From Polynucleobacter necessarius (lineage in GTDB: Bacteria; Pseudomonadota; Gammaproteobacteria; Burkholderiales; Burkholderiaceae): a stretch of DNA of 64,000 nucleotides. This document shows, in pieces, positions 30,200 through 38,914 of the stretch (the stretch's first letter is position 1; every line of letters starts with the position of its first letter). Below the pieces are notes generated by a model. It was given only the letters and a program-made list of their open reading frames with translations, did not search any database and was not told the origin of the DNA. The translations under genes were made by a program, and so were the position numbers. The stretch is taken from contig NZ_LT606951.1 of the NCBI RefSeq assembly GCF_900095205.1, positions 124,001 to 188,000 on the forward strand. Direction: 5' to 3'.

Positions 30200-30724
30200 A
30201 TGACCGAGCAATCCTCCACACCACAAACAAATTCTGATCAATCTAAAGATCCTAGCTTTCGTATTCAACGGATCTACTTAAAGGATTTATCACTTGAGCA
30301 ACCGAACGCGCCACAGATTTCATTGGTAGCCTCTGAGCCCCAAGTTCAAGTGGAGATTAATATTTTAGTTGAACCCGTTAATAGTGAAATTTTTGAAGTA
30401 TCTTTAGCTTGTACTGTTACGGCAAAAGTAGAAGGGAAGGTGCTTTTCTTGGTTGAGGCTAAGCAAGCCGGAATTTTTGAATTTATCAATATTCCACCCG
30501 AGCAAATAGATCCAATGTTAGGTATTACCTGCCCCACTATTTTGTACCCTTATTTGCGCTCGAATATTGCCGATACCATTAGCCGTGCGGGCTTTCAGCC
30601 TATTCATTTGAATGAAATCGACTTCCATGGCAGCATGTATGATCAGCGACTGATGGCGGCTCATGAAGCTGCTACTAAAGACGATCAAGGGACAGATGAG
30701 AGCAAAATTATCCTTCCTCATTAA
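30200..30724 (+). CDS. secB: Protein-export chaperone SecB
   Basis: Tetrameric chaperone that holds preproteins for SecA. 174 residues with the family core [47 protein letters not shown] split here by the usual strand pattern, [22 protein letters not shown] and [15 protein letters not shown]. The N-terminal 20 residues and the acidic C terminus are variable in the family. Intact; it is followed by gpsA with a 23-base gap, the conserved secB-gpsA order. Confidence 0.95.
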   Translation: MTEQSSTPQTNSDQSKDPSFRIQRIYLKDLSLEQPNAPQISLVASEPQVQVEINILVEPVNSEIFEVSLACTVTAKVEGKVLFLVEAKQAGIFEFINIPPEQIDPMLGITCPTILYPYLRSNIADTISRAGFQPIHLNEIDFHGSMYDQRLMAAHEAATKDDQGTDESKIILPH

Positions 30725-30747
30725 GCATTAATAGGAGCCAACAGATC

Positions 30748-31770
30748 ATGAAAGTGACCTTGCTTGGTGCCGGTGCCTGGGGGACGGCGATGGCTGCGCA
30801 AGCGGCTCGTCATCTGCAGAGCGGCGATGCTTGTTTATGGTCTCGTAGCAAGCAGCAGTTAGTAGAGATTCAAAAGACGGGTGAGAACCAGGTTTACCTC
30901 CCGGGCATTTTGTTGCCTAAGGGGCTGAAATTTGAGGGTGATTTAACCACCGTCATTGAAAGACTCTCGAGCCATGATTTATTAGTGATTGTAACGCCAA
31001 TGTCAGGGCTTTCAGAAACGATCGCTCAAGTTTTAAAGATTGCTCAACATCCCCTCAATATTATTTGGTTATGTAAGGGGCTTGAGCCCAATACCGCTTT
31101 GTTGCCGCATCAGGTTGTCGAGCGGGAGAGCAAAATTCATGCGCATGGCATCACGCATTCTTATGGCGCATTATCTGGACCAAGTTTTGCTCGTGAGGTG
31201 GGCGCAGGTATGCCTTGTGCCCTAACCGTAGCAAGTAACTCCGCCAAACTTTGCGAGGCAGTGCAGGCTGCTTTTCACCACGGCAATATGCGGATCTACT
31301 CAAACGACGATTTAGTTGGTGTTGAGTTGGGTGGTGCTATTAAGAACGTTCTAGCTATCGCAGCAGGAATTGGCGATGGTCTGGATTTAGGTCTTAATGC
31401 TCGTGCTGCAGTTCTTACCAGAGGCTTGGCAGAAATGATGCGCCTTGTAAAAGCTGCGGGTGGTAAATCAGAAACTTGTATGGGACTTACTGGAGTTGGA
31501 GATTTAATTTTGACTGCTACTGGCGACCTATCCCGTAATCGTAGGGTTGGTCTTGAGTTAGCTGCAGGTAAGTCACTCCCGGAAATTCTGGCAAGTCTTG
31601 GGTATGTTGCTGAGGGCGTGCTTTGCGCCTCTGCAGTTGGAGATCTGGCTGCGCGTCTAGGTGTGGAGATGCCAATTACTGCCATGATGGGTGAAGTGTT
31701 AGCTGGCCAACTGAAACCACATGACGCTGTTAAAAAGTTAATGGGGCGTGACCCCAAGATTGAATCGTAA
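30748..31770 (+). CDS. gpsA: NAD(P)-dependent glycerol-3-phosphate dehydrogenase
   Basis: Makes sn-glycerol 3-phosphate for phospholipid synthesis. 340 residues. The Rossmann motif is LLGAGAWGTAMA, with the substrate loop LSGPSFAREV, the catalytic Lys in LGGAIKNVLAIAAGIGDGL and the GLTGVGDLILTATGDLSRN motif. AGGAGCC lies upstream. It is convergent with trmL. Intact. Confidence 0.96.
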   Translation: MKVTLLGAGAWGTAMAAQAARHLQSGDACLWSRSKQQLVEIQKTGENQVYLPGILLPKGLKFEGDLTTVIERLSSHDLLVIVTPMSGLSETIAQVLKIAQHPLNIIWLCKGLEPNTALLPHQVVERESKIHAHGITHSYGALSGPSFAREVGAGMPCALTVASNSAKLCEAVQAAFHHGNMRIYSNDDLVGVELGGAIKNVLAIAAGIGDGLDLGLNARAAVLTRGLAEMMRLVKAAGGKSETCMGLTGVGDLILTATGDLSRNRRVGLELAAGKSLPEILASLGYVAEGVLCASAVGDLAARLGVEMPITAMMGEVLAGQLKPHDAVKKLMGRDPKIES

Positions 31771-31790
31771 TTAAAACTTTTCCTACTTTT

Positions 31791-32261
31791 TTACTGGCCA
31801 CCTGCAAGACCATTTTGTCGCCAAGCCTCATAGACTACTATTGCCACTGTATTTGATAGGTTCAAGCTACGACTACTATCTTGCATTGCTAGTCGCATGC
31901 GATTTTCAACTGGTATGGAATCCCTTACTTCGTCTGTAATGCCTTTGGTTTCAGAGCCAAATACAAAATAATCATTAGGCGAATATTGCCCTTCATGAAA
32001 TTTCCCCGAACCCTTTGTTGTTAATGCAAAGAAGTGTTGTGGATTTGGTTGCTCATCTTGTAAAAACTGATCCCAATTTTTATGGACTTTAACTTTTGCA
32101 AACTCGTGATAATCCAAGCCAGCTCTCCTCATATTCGCATCCTCCATTGGAAATCCAAGAGGTTCTATGAGGTGTAATTTTGCCCCGGTATTTGCACAGA
32201 GACGAATGATGTTGCCGGTGTTGGGGGGGATTTCGGGTTCGAATAAAACGATATTAAACAT
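31791..32261 (-). CDS. trmL: tRNA (cytidine(34)-2'-O)-methyltransferase
   Basis: SPOUT-class enzyme that methylates the wobble ribose of leucine tRNAs. 156 residues with N-terminal FEPEIPPNTGNIIRLCANTG, the middle motif FVFGSETKGI and the C-terminal knot motif SSRSLNLSNTVAIVVYEAWR, which binds AdoMet. Located 10 bases after comF on the same strand. Intact. Confidence 0.93.
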   Translation of the reverse strand: MFNIVLFEPEIPPNTGNIIRLCANTGAKLHLIEPLGFPMEDANMRRAGLDYHEFAKVKVHKNWDQFLQDEQPNPQHFFALTTKGSGKFHEGQYSPNDYFVFGSETKGITDEVRDSIPVENRMRLAMQDSSRSLNLSNTVAIVVYEAWRQNGLAGGQ

Positions 32262-32271
32262 GCGGTATTCA

Positions 32272-33012
32272 TTAAATTGGCCGCGCAGCTCTGAGTAGCA
32301 CCCAATTAATTACGCGAGATACTCCATTGTCCTTCAAAATGCGTGCAATTTCGTTGAGAGTTGCTCCACTCGTCATGACATCATCAAATACAATAATGGT
32401 TTTATTTTGAAGTCGTTCAATATAAGTCTCTTCAATATAAAACATATCCTGAATTGCTAGGCGGCGGTTGCGCAGAGTGCTACCGGCTTGGTGCTTTGAA
32501 TCATGATGACGCTGAAGTATGAGCGGTGATTTATAAATTATCTTATTACAGCGTATGCGTTTAGCAATTTCCCAAGTTTGGTTAAATCCCCGTCGAGCTA
32601 ACTTTTGTGTACTGAGTGGGACTGGAAGCAAGTAACTTGCGTCCACGTTTTCTAGCTGCTGTGCGAGAAGTAAATTCCATGCTGTACTGAGTGCATTTCC
32701 AAACGCAATTCGTTTCTGATACTTGAACTCATGCAGTGAAACTTGAAGCATACCTTCATAACGATCTAGGCAGTATGTTTCATCAAAACGCGGTTTTAGC
32801 ATATGGCAGGACGTACATTGTTGTTGTTCAATTTCTTCTGCCTGAAGTGCAATGCCACATTGGTAACAGCACTGGTAATTAAATAGACATTCATTTCTTA
32901 AGGTATGTAAACAGCTTGTGCATATGGAATATTTTGAAACCGCTGACAAATAATACAAGCTGTGGGCAAAGTTGCTCACAAATGGCTTGAAAATATTCTC
33001 TGGAAATTGCAT
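32272..33012 (-). CDS. comF: ComF-family phosphoribosyltransferase-like protein
   Basis: Double-zinc-ribbon plus phosphoribosyltransferase protein. With start ATG 33012 it has 246 residues; the upstream start at 33048 would overlap the divergent methyltransferase gene. Cys pairs at CTSC, CYQC and CTSC form the zinc ribbon; the core has LLPVPLSTQKLARRGFNQ and the PRPP-binding loop IIVFDDVMTSGATLNE. Related proteins act in DNA uptake for natural transformation, but the biochemical role is unclear. Intact in a genome losing many accessory genes. Confidence 0.87.
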   Translation of the reverse strand: MQFPENIFKPFVSNFAHSLYYLSAVSKYSICTSCLHTLRNECLFNYQCCYQCGIALQAEEIEQQQCTSCHMLKPRFDETYCLDRYEGMLQVSLHEFKYQKRIAFGNALSTAWNLLLAQQLENVDASYLLPVPLSTQKLARRGFNQTWEIAKRIRCNKIIYKSPLILQRHHDSKHQAGSTLRNRRLAIQDMFYIEETYIERLQNKTIIVFDDVMTSGATLNEIARILKDNGVSRVINWVLLRAARPI

Positions 33013-33035
33013 TGGGCGCTGAGTATACTGAGCCA

Positions 33036-33836
33036 ATGACCCAGTCAATCAGAGAGTGGTTACAAGACGAAATTGCAGACCGCATGCTGCAGAAACTAGA
33101 CATCGTGAAGCTCGATGTGAAAGACATCTTGATCGTGCCAGACTTCCCCGGGAAGCATTTGGACATATTGTTGAAGCGCTACCCAAGTGCTCGCACTTTT
33201 GGCATTACAGAAGAAGGTGTTTCAGTAATGCAAATGTGGCGGGCCAAAGCGATGGGCAATTGGCGCTCCTTATTTGCTAGCAATACCAGTCCCTTGGCAA
33301 GTTATAGATCCTCTGGCAAATTTAATCTTCCAGATAACTCCATTGATTTAGTTTTTAGTGACCTCCTACTACAGGATCTACCCGATCCCAAGCATTTCTT
33401 AAAGGAATGTTGGCGTGTGTTGCGCGAGGGCGGTTTAATGACGTTTAGCTATTTAGGGCCCGATACTGGAAAAGAGTTGCGCTCACTGACTATTCCAGAG
33501 CTAAAGCTCAAGAATTTATTAAGTCCTTGGGATATGCATGACATGGGAGACGCTTTGCTTTCTGAGCGTTTTTCAGACTCAGTCATGGATATGGAGTACT
33601 TGACCTTAGATTATGAAAAGCCGGATCTGTTGCTAGGAGATGTCAGCGCCTTCAATTTGATGCAATCCACCCCTCTTGAAATCACTACAATGAGTGTTTT
33701 GCCGCCAAAACTCACTTTAGAAGTGGTTTATGGGCATGCATGGGCCGTCGGAAAGCACCTTGCAAAAGCCAAGGACAACGTAGCCTATATTGATCTAAAT
33801 CAAATTGGACGCAAGACTAGGTCAGATTCTGCTTAA
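33036..33836 (+). CDS. BioC-like SAM methyltransferase
   Basis: 266 residues from ATG 33036, about 24 bases from the divergent comF start. It resembles betaproteobacterial BioC (malonyl-ACP methyltransferase): NLPDNSIDLVFSDLLLQDLP, LKECWRVLREGGLMTFSYLG and GPDTGKELR. The usual motif I Gly-X-Gly-X-Gly is degenerate here (ILIVPDFPGKHLDILLKRYP), so SAM binding is less certain than the family fold. The position next to comF is usual for the group. It may provide the pimeloyl precursor step for biotin, but no other bio gene is in the window. Confidence 0.75.
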   Translation: MTQSIREWLQDEIADRMLQKLDIVKLDVKDILIVPDFPGKHLDILLKRYPSARTFGITEEGVSVMQMWRAKAMGNWRSLFASNTSPLASYRSSGKFNLPDNSIDLVFSDLLLQDLPDPKHFLKECWRVLREGGLMTFSYLGPDTGKELRSLTIPELKLKNLLSPWDMHDMGDALLSERFSDSVMDMEYLTLDYEKPDLLLGDVSAFNLMQSTPLEITTMSVLPPKLTLEVVYGHAWAVGKHLAKAKDNVAYIDLNQIGRKTRSDSA

Positions 33837-33838
33837 GT

Positions 33839-33895
33839 GTAAGCGCTTACTATCTTTTAAACCTTGACCAAGATTGGTTCAAGCTGGGTTAACCC
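33839..33895. promoter_or_regulatory. Cluster of palindromes upstream of cox operon
   Basis: Three dyad symmetries in 57 bases: GTAAGCGCTTAC at 33839-33850 (perfect), CTTGACCAAGATTGGTTCAAG at about 33863-33883 (interrupted by one extra base; written here as arms CTTGACCAA and TTGGTTCAAG), and GGGTTAACCC at 33886-33895 (perfect). They lie between the methyltransferase stop and the coxB promoter. They could be operators or a processing region; the factor is unknown. Confidence 0.35.
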
Positions 33896-33898
33896 TGT

Positions 33899-33927
33899 TT
33901 GTTGTTGAGCTTAATTAACCCTATAAT
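33899..33927 (+). promoter_or_regulatory. Candidate sigma-70 promoter for coxB operon
   Basis: A perfect -10 hexamer TATAAT at 33922-33927 with a weak -35 TTGTTG at 33899-33904 and 17-base spacing. The start of coxB is about 90 bases downstream. The leader between them shows no other gene. Prediction by eye only. Confidence 0.4.
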
Positions 33928-34015
33928 CACGGCAGGATGTATTGGCTTGAGACCGTATTTCGGGCATTTTTAGGCATTTTTGCTACTTTGCTCACGACAA
34001 TAAACAGAGAATAAG

Positions 34016-35173
34016 ATGAATTTATTTGGAAAAGTCAGCAGGGCTTCGCTCTATTTCGTAGCAGCTTTTGGCACTGCTTTTGCTTATGCAGCAGAGAATA
34101 TGCTTGGTGGCCCAGCTGTAAATCAGCTGAATTTTGCGTCTCCTGCTACCAAAATCATGCAAGAGATCCATTGGTTGCATTGGATGATGTTGATAATTTG
34201 CGCATTGATTTTTGTTGGTGTTTTTGGAGTGATGTTTTATTCCATCTTGAAGCACCGTAAATCATTGGGTCACAAATCAGCTTTATTTCATGAGAGCACG
34301 ACTGTAGAAATTATTTGGACAGTAATCCCATTGCTTATCGTTATTGGTATGGCGTTACCTGCAACAAAAACAGTTGTAGCAATGAAGGACACAACTAATT
34401 CTGACATCACTATTAAGACTACTGGCTATCAGTGGAAGTGGGGTTATGACTACATCAAAGGCGAAGGCGAAGGCATCAACTTCTTGTCTACCTTATCTAC
34501 ATCACGCGAAGCAATTAATAACTTGGTACCTAAGTCAGATACTTATTTGATGGAAGTGGACAATGAAATGGTTGTTCCTGTTGGTAAAAAAATTCGCTTA
34601 ATCACAACTGCTAATGACGTAATCCATGCTTGGACTATTCCAGCATTTGGCGTTAAGCAGGATGCCATCCCAGGCTTTGTTCGTGACACTTGGTTTAGAG
34701 CTGAAAAAATTGGTACATTCCGCGGCCAGTGTTCTGAGCTTTGTGGTGCAGAACATGCCTTTATGCCGATCGTTGTGAAAGTGGTCTCACAAGAAGACTA
34801 CACAGCTTGGGTTGCTCAGAAGAAAAAAGAAATGGGCGCTGGTGGCGAAGACCCTTCTAAGGCTTACACATTGGATGAGCAAAAGGAACGTGGCGCCAAA
34901 GTGTATGCAGCGAACTGTGCAGCCTGTCACCAGCCGAACGGCAAAGGTGCGGGCGCATTCCCAGCATTGGATGGCAGCAAAGTGGTAATTGGTCCTAAAG
35001 CAGGACAGCTCAATATTCTTATCAATGGTAAGGGCGCTATGCCAAAGTGGGCTGGTGTGATCTCTGATGGCGACATCGCTGCAGTGATGACCTATACACG
35101 TAACTCATGGGGTAATAAGACGGGTGAAGTCATTCAAACCCAAGAAGTTATTGCCGCACGTGGTGGCAATTAA
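34016..35173 (+). CDS. coxB: Cytochrome c oxidase subunit II with fused cytochrome c
   Basis: 385 residues. Signal peptide (SLYFVAAFGTAFAYA), two transmembrane helices around residues 55-80 and 95-125, then the periplasmic CuA domain with HAWTIPAFGVKQDAIPGF and the CuA ligands CSELCGAEHAFMPI. A C-terminal mono-haem cytochrome c domain carries CAACHQPNG and Met in GAMPKWAG. This is the caa3-type layout common in betaproteobacteria. First gene of the oxidase cluster. Intact. Confidence 0.96.
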   Translation: MNLFGKVSRASLYFVAAFGTAFAYAAENMLGGPAVNQLNFASPATKIMQEIHWLHWMMLIICALIFVGVFGVMFYSILKHRKSLGHKSALFHESTTVEIIWTVIPLLIVIGMALPATKTVVAMKDTTNSDITIKTTGYQWKWGYDYIKGEGEGINFLSTLSTSREAINNLVPKSDTYLMEVDNEMVVPVGKKIRLITTANDVIHAWTIPAFGVKQDAIPGFVRDTWFRAEKIGTFRGQCSELCGAEHAFMPIVVKVVSQEDYTAWVAQKKKEMGAGGEDPSKAYTLDEQKERGAKVYAANCAACHQPNGKGAGAFPALDGSKVVIGPKAGQLNILINGKGAMPKWAGVISDGDIAAVMTYTRNSWGNKTGEVIQTQEVIAARGGN

Positions 35174-35216
35174 TTCAGATTAACTAATACAGATAAAAAC
35201 GAAACCGGAGTAATTT

Positions 35217-36824
35217 ATGAGTACAGTCTCTACTACCCACGATAACGCACATGATGATCACACGCCACACGGCTGGCGTCGTTGGTTGTTCGCAACCAAC
35301 CATAAAGACATTGGCACGATGTACTTGATCTTTTCATTCGTTAGCTTGTTAGCTGGCGGAGTGATGGCGTTGGGTATTCGCTTGGAGTTATTCCAGCCTG
35401 GTTTGCAATTTTTACGTCCCGAGTTTTTCAATCAGCTAACAACCATGCACGGTCTGGTGATGGTGTTCGGCGCGATCATGCCTGCATTCGTTGGCTTTGC
35501 TAACTGGATGGTGCCTTTGCAAATCGGTGCATCTGATATGGCATTTGCTCGTATGAACAACTTCAGTTTCTGGATTCTTCCAGTAGCTGCAACATTATTA
35601 TTGAGTTCATTCCTGGCACCTGGGGGTGCTCCTTCAGGTGGTTGGACTATCTATGCTCCATTGACCTCTCAAATGGGTCCTGGCATGGATATGGCGATTT
35701 TTGCTCTTCACTTGTTGGGTGCTTCATCCATTATGGGTTCGATCAACATCATCGTAACCATCTTAAATATGCGCGCTCCTGGTATGACATTGATGAAGAT
35801 GCCAATGTTCTGCTGGACTTGGTTAATTACTGCGTATTTGTTGATTGCTGTTATGCCTGTGTTGGCTGGCGCGATCACGATGGTTTTGACTGATCGTCAT
35901 TTTGGTACTTCGTTCTTCTCTGCCGTTGGTGGTGGCGACCCAATCATGTTCCAGCATATTTTCTGGTTCTTTGGGCACCCAGAGGTTTACATCATGATTC
36001 TTCCTGCATTCGGAATTATTAGTGAAATCGTTCCAGCCTTCTCCAGAAAAACATTGTTCGGTTACAGCTCAATGGTTTATGCAACCGCATCGATTGCGAT
36101 CTTGTCATTCATCGTCTGGGCGCACCATATGTTTGCAACTGGTATGCCGGTTGCAGGCCAATTGTTTTTCATGTACGCAACTATGTTGATTGCTGTTCCA
36201 ACTGGCGTGAAGATTTTTAACTGGGTTGCAACAATGTGGAAAGGTTCAATGACCTTTGAAACTCCAATGTTGTGGGCTATTGGTTTTATCTTCGTTTTCA
36301 CCATGGGTGGATTCACAGGTCTAATCTTGGCAATGGCACCAATTGATATCGGCGTTCAAGATACTTACTACGTTGTTGCGCACTTCCACTATGTATTGGT
36401 AGCTGGTTCTTTATTTGCGATGTTTGCTGGCTTCTATTACTGGTGTCCAAAGTGGACTGGCTATATGGCTAATGAAACTCGCGGCAAGATCCATTTCTGG
36501 GCTTCCATGATTTTCTTCAACGTCACCTTCTTCCTAATGCACTTCTTGGGCTTAGCCGGTATGCCACGTCGTTACGCTGACTACCCAACCCAATTCGCTG
36601 ACTTCAATGCAATCGCTTCGATTGGTGCTTTGGGCTTTGGTTTAGCGCAGGTTTACTTCCTACTCTTCGTTGTAATGCCAGCTTATAGCGGCAAGGGTGA
36701 AAAAGCCCCAATGAAGCCATGGGATGGCGCAAAAGGTTTGGAGTGGACTATTCCTTCTCCAGCTCCGCACCATACATTTGAGACTCTGCCTAGTGCAGAG
36801 CAAATGCGTGAAGCAGGAATTTAA
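35217..36824 (+). CDS. coxA: Cytochrome c oxidase subunit I
   Basis: 535 residues, 12 transmembrane helices, the catalytic subunit with haems a and a3 and CuB. His ligands are visible in [30 protein letters not shown] (with the cross-linked Tyr), [11 protein letters not shown] and [10 protein letters not shown]- and D-channel residues are in the expected segments. Extended by a hydrophilic C terminus ([10 protein letters not shown]). Preceded by CCGGAGTAA. Intact. Confidence 0.97.
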   Translation: MSTVSTTHDNAHDDHTPHGWRRWLFATNHKDIGTMYLIFSFVSLLAGGVMALGIRLELFQPGLQFLRPEFFNQLTTMHGLVMVFGAIMPAFVGFANWMVPLQIGASDMAFARMNNFSFWILPVAATLLLSSFLAPGGAPSGGWTIYAPLTSQMGPGMDMAIFALHLLGASSIMGSINIIVTILNMRAPGMTLMKMPMFCWTWLITAYLLIAVMPVLAGAITMVLTDRHFGTSFFSAVGGGDPIMFQHIFWFFGHPEVYIMILPAFGIISEIVPAFSRKTLFGYSSMVYATASIAILSFIVWAHHMFATGMPVAGQLFFMYATMLIAVPTGVKIFNWVATMWKGSMTFETPMLWAIGFIFVFTMGGFTGLILAMAPIDIGVQDTYYVVAHFHYVLVAGSLFAMFAGFYYWCPKWTGYMANETRGKIHFWASMIFFNVTFFLMHFLGLAGMPRRYADYPTQFADFNAIASIGALGFGLAQVYFLLFVVMPAYSGKGEKAPMKPWDGAKGLEWTIPSPAPHHTFETLPSAEQMREAGI

Positions 36825-36939
36825 TTCCTCAGAGAAGCAAGCCCTTGCTGCGAATAATCGTAGGATGGGCTTCATTCTTTTGAGTGTAGTGGTGACGTTT
36901 TTTATTGGAATTGTGATTAAACGGAGTATGTTGGGTTAA
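36808..36939 (+). CDS. Small cytochrome oxidase assembly protein (single-helix)
   Basis: 43 residues from GTG 36808 ([13 protein letters not shown] ...). It overlaps the coxA 3' end by 17 bases in another frame. A hydrophilic start is followed by [20 protein letters not shown], one membrane helix, then VIKRSMLG. Such short proteins between coxA and ctaG are annotated as small assembly proteins in betaproteobacteria. The start codon is uncertain: no strong ribosome-binding site is seen, and there is no ATG before the helix. Confidence 0.7.
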   Translation: MKQEFNSSEKQALAANNRRMGFILLSVVVTFFIGIVIKRSMLG

Positions 36940-36953
36940 TCCAGCTTATTAAG

Positions 36954-37538
36954 ATGGTTACAACTCAAACGTTAAATCGACAGATTTTGTTGAAGCTTTT
37001 AGTAGCAGCAGTAATGATGTTTGGTTTTGGTTATGCATTAGTTCCAATGTACAAGGCCTTATGTGAGGTCACTGGGATTAATGTGGTTACCAGCAAGAAT
37101 GATTATGGTGTTCGTGCTTTTAGCCTTAATAAGGTAGGCAACACACAAGTTAATTATTCTCGTACGGTAACTATTGAGTTTGACTCGAATAGCCGTGGGC
37201 CGTTCACTTTTAAGCCGGTGAAGAACTTCTTAGAAGTTCATCCAGGTGAAATGACGGAGATTGTTTATGAAGTAAACAATAAACTCGGTCGTACGGTGCG
37301 CGCTCAAGCAATACCAAGCTATGTACCTAAAAGTGCAACAGAGTTTTTTACGAAATTAGAGTGCTTTTGTTTTCAAGAACAAACGCTTGCAGCAAATGAA
37401 ACGAAGAGGATGCCAGTGGTTTTTGTAATCGATGCAGGTTTGCCTGATGATGTAAAAACAATCACTTTGTCCTATACCTTCTTTGAGTTAGGTTTGGGTG
37501 GTACTCCACCAGCGCCAAAATCAAAGGTTGCTTCATGA
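36954..37538 (+). CDS. ctaG: Cytochrome c oxidase assembly protein CtaG/Cox11
   Basis: Copper chaperone that delivers CuB to subunit I. 194 residues: a short cytoplasmic N terminus, one membrane helix (LLKLLVAAVMMFGFGYALV), and a periplasmic Ig-like domain with the copper-binding CFCFQEQTL and the earlier Cys in MYKALCEVTGIN. The stop overlaps the DUF2970 start by four bases. Intact. Confidence 0.95.
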   Translation: MVTTQTLNRQILLKLLVAAVMMFGFGYALVPMYKALCEVTGINVVTSKNDYGVRAFSLNKVGNTQVNYSRTVTIEFDSNSRGPFTFKPVKNFLEVHPGEMTEIVYEVNNKLGRTVRAQAIPSYVPKSATEFFTKLECFCFQEQTLAANETKRMPVVFVIDAGLPDDVKTITLSYTFFELGLGGTPPAPKSKVAS

Positions 37539-37729
37539 AGAAGAAAAGTAGTTTTATGCAGTCTATGAAAGCTGTGATGTGGGGCTTTTTGGGCGTGCGT
37601 AAAAAAGCAGGCTTGCAGGAAGATGTAGCTTCACTAAGTTTTGTGCACATTATCATTGCAGGTGTAGTCGGTGCCCTGATTTTTATGGGCGTGCTCCTGT
37701 TGATAGTGAAAGCAGTTGTGTTCCATTGA
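37535..37729 (+). CDS. DUF2970 small membrane protein
   Basis: 64 residues. The N-terminal half is basic and contains the family motif KAVMWGFLGVRKKAGLQED; the C-terminal half is a single transmembrane helix (VHIIIAGVVGALIFMGVLLL). The family is usually found between ctaG and coxC in betaproteobacteria, so a part in oxidase assembly is likely but unproven. Overlaps ctaG by four bases. Confidence 0.85.
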   Translation: MKKKSSFMQSMKAVMWGFLGVRKKAGLQEDVASLSFVHIIIAGVVGALIFMGVLLLIVKAVVFH

Positions 37730-37758
37730 TTATTTTTTGATTGAATAGAGAGAATAAG

Positions 37759-38613
37759 ATGTCATCCAATTCAACCCCATACTATTTCGTTCCTGGACTA
37801 TCTAGACATCCTGCTATGGCTGCAGCCGGCTTAATTGCTTTTGGCGCTGGCATGTCAGGCTGGGTTAATCACACTTCTTGGGGCGGCGCCCTGAGCTTGG
37901 TTGGTGTGGCATGGATTTTGTTTGTACTCTATCATTGGTTTGGCGATACAATTGCAGAGTCAAATTCTGGCAAGAATGGTGTCAACGTTGATATTTCATA
38001 TCGCTGGTCAATGGCTTGGTTCATCTTCTCTGAAATTATGTTCTTTGGCGCTTTCTTTGCAGCCTTGTTCTATGCCCGCAATATTGCGATGCCATGGATG
38101 GGTGATGTTGAAAGCAAATTGATTTGGCCTAATTTCCAAGCTGTTTGGCCAAATGATGGCCCCGCTGGTTTGGTTGAGAAATTCACTACGATGGGTCCTT
38201 GGCCGATTCCAACTATCAACACATTGTTGTTGTTGAGTTCTGGTGTGACTATTACTATTGCCCACCATGCATTAGTAGAAAACCACATGAAGAAAGCGAT
38301 TGTTTACTTGGCTGCGACAGTTGGTTTGGGTGCAATTTTCTTGGGTTTCCAGATGTATGAGTACTACCATGCATACCATGCATTGAACTTGAAGTTAACT
38401 TCAGGTATTTATGGTTCTACTTTCTTTATGTTGACTGGCTTCCATGGCTTCCACGTTTTCCTCGGCGGCACTATGTTGGCCATTGTGTTGCGTCGTATGA
38501 TTCGTGGTGACTTCACTGCTAAACACCACTTCGCATTTGAAGGCGCTGCTTGGTACTGGCACTTTGTTGACGTAGTTTGGCTGGGTCTCTATATCGCTGT
38601 TTACTGGATGTAA
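37759..38613 (+). CDS. coxC: Cytochrome c oxidase subunit III
   Basis: 284 residues from ATG 37759 (MSSNSTPYYFVPGLSRHP), preceded by AGAGAGAATAAG. A TTG 18 bases upstream is possible but unnecessary. Seven transmembrane helices; typical signatures are WFIFSEIMFFGAFFAALFYAR split across helices III, HHALVENHMKKA, HAYHALNLKLTSGIYGSTFF and YWHFVDVVWLGLYIAVYW at the end. Last structural subunit of the operon, followed by a terminator. Intact. Confidence 0.95.
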   Translation: MSSNSTPYYFVPGLSRHPAMAAAGLIAFGAGMSGWVNHTSWGGALSLVGVAWILFVLYHWFGDTIAESNSGKNGVNVDISYRWSMAWFIFSEIMFFGAFFAALFYARNIAMPWMGDVESKLIWPNFQAVWPNDGPAGLVEKFTTMGPWPIPTINTLLLLSSGVTITIAHHALVENHMKKAIVYLAATVGLGAIFLGFQMYEYYHAYHALNLKLTSGIYGSTFFMLTGFHGFHVFLGGTMLAIVLRRMIRGDFTAKHHFAFEGAAWYWHFVDVVWLGLYIAVYWM

Positions 38614-38621
38614 GCAAGTAA

Positions 38622-38646
38622 AAATCGGGGCCTAAAGCCCCGATTT
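38622..38646. terminator. Bidirectional intrinsic terminator between coxC and DUF2909 gene
   Basis: Stem AAATCGGGGC and GCCCCGATTT with a CTAAA loop. It is followed by ATTTTTAAG on the plus strand and by a five-T run on the minus strand, so it can end both converging transcripts. Confidence 0.85.
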
Positions 38647-38650
38647 ATTT

Positions 38651-38890
38651 TTAAGTGCCTCTGATTGTTAGTCGACCTAAATTAGTGCCTGCTTTAATTC
38701 CGGTGGCTTGTATCAGTCCGAAATAGTTGGCCAAAAGGATGCCAATAAACAATGCAATAGATAGGCCTATACGTAGCATTAGTGAGTGAACCATGCGAGC
38801 ACTATTGCCCCTATCTTTCATCATGTAATACAAGGCTGATCCTAAGCTAAAAACAATCATTAGTAGGACAATCGGAATAAGCCACTTCAT
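38651..38890 (-). CDS. DUF2909 twin-transmembrane protein
   Basis: 79 residues with two transmembrane helices (LIPIVLLMIVFSLGSALYYM and IGLSIALFIGILLANYFGL) separated by a basic, Met-containing loop (KDRGNSARMVHSLMLR). It matches the DUF2909 family found beside cytochrome oxidase genes in betaproteobacteria. Function unknown. It is divergent from the SURF1 gene (24-base gap) and convergent with coxC. Confidence 0.82.
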   Translation of the reverse strand: MKWLIPIVLLMIVFSLGSALYYMMKDRGNSARMVHSLMLRIGLSIALFIGILLANYFGLIQATGIKAGTNLGRLTIRGT

Positions 38891-38914
38891 CTCAAATCCT
38901 TATTTATCAATTTC

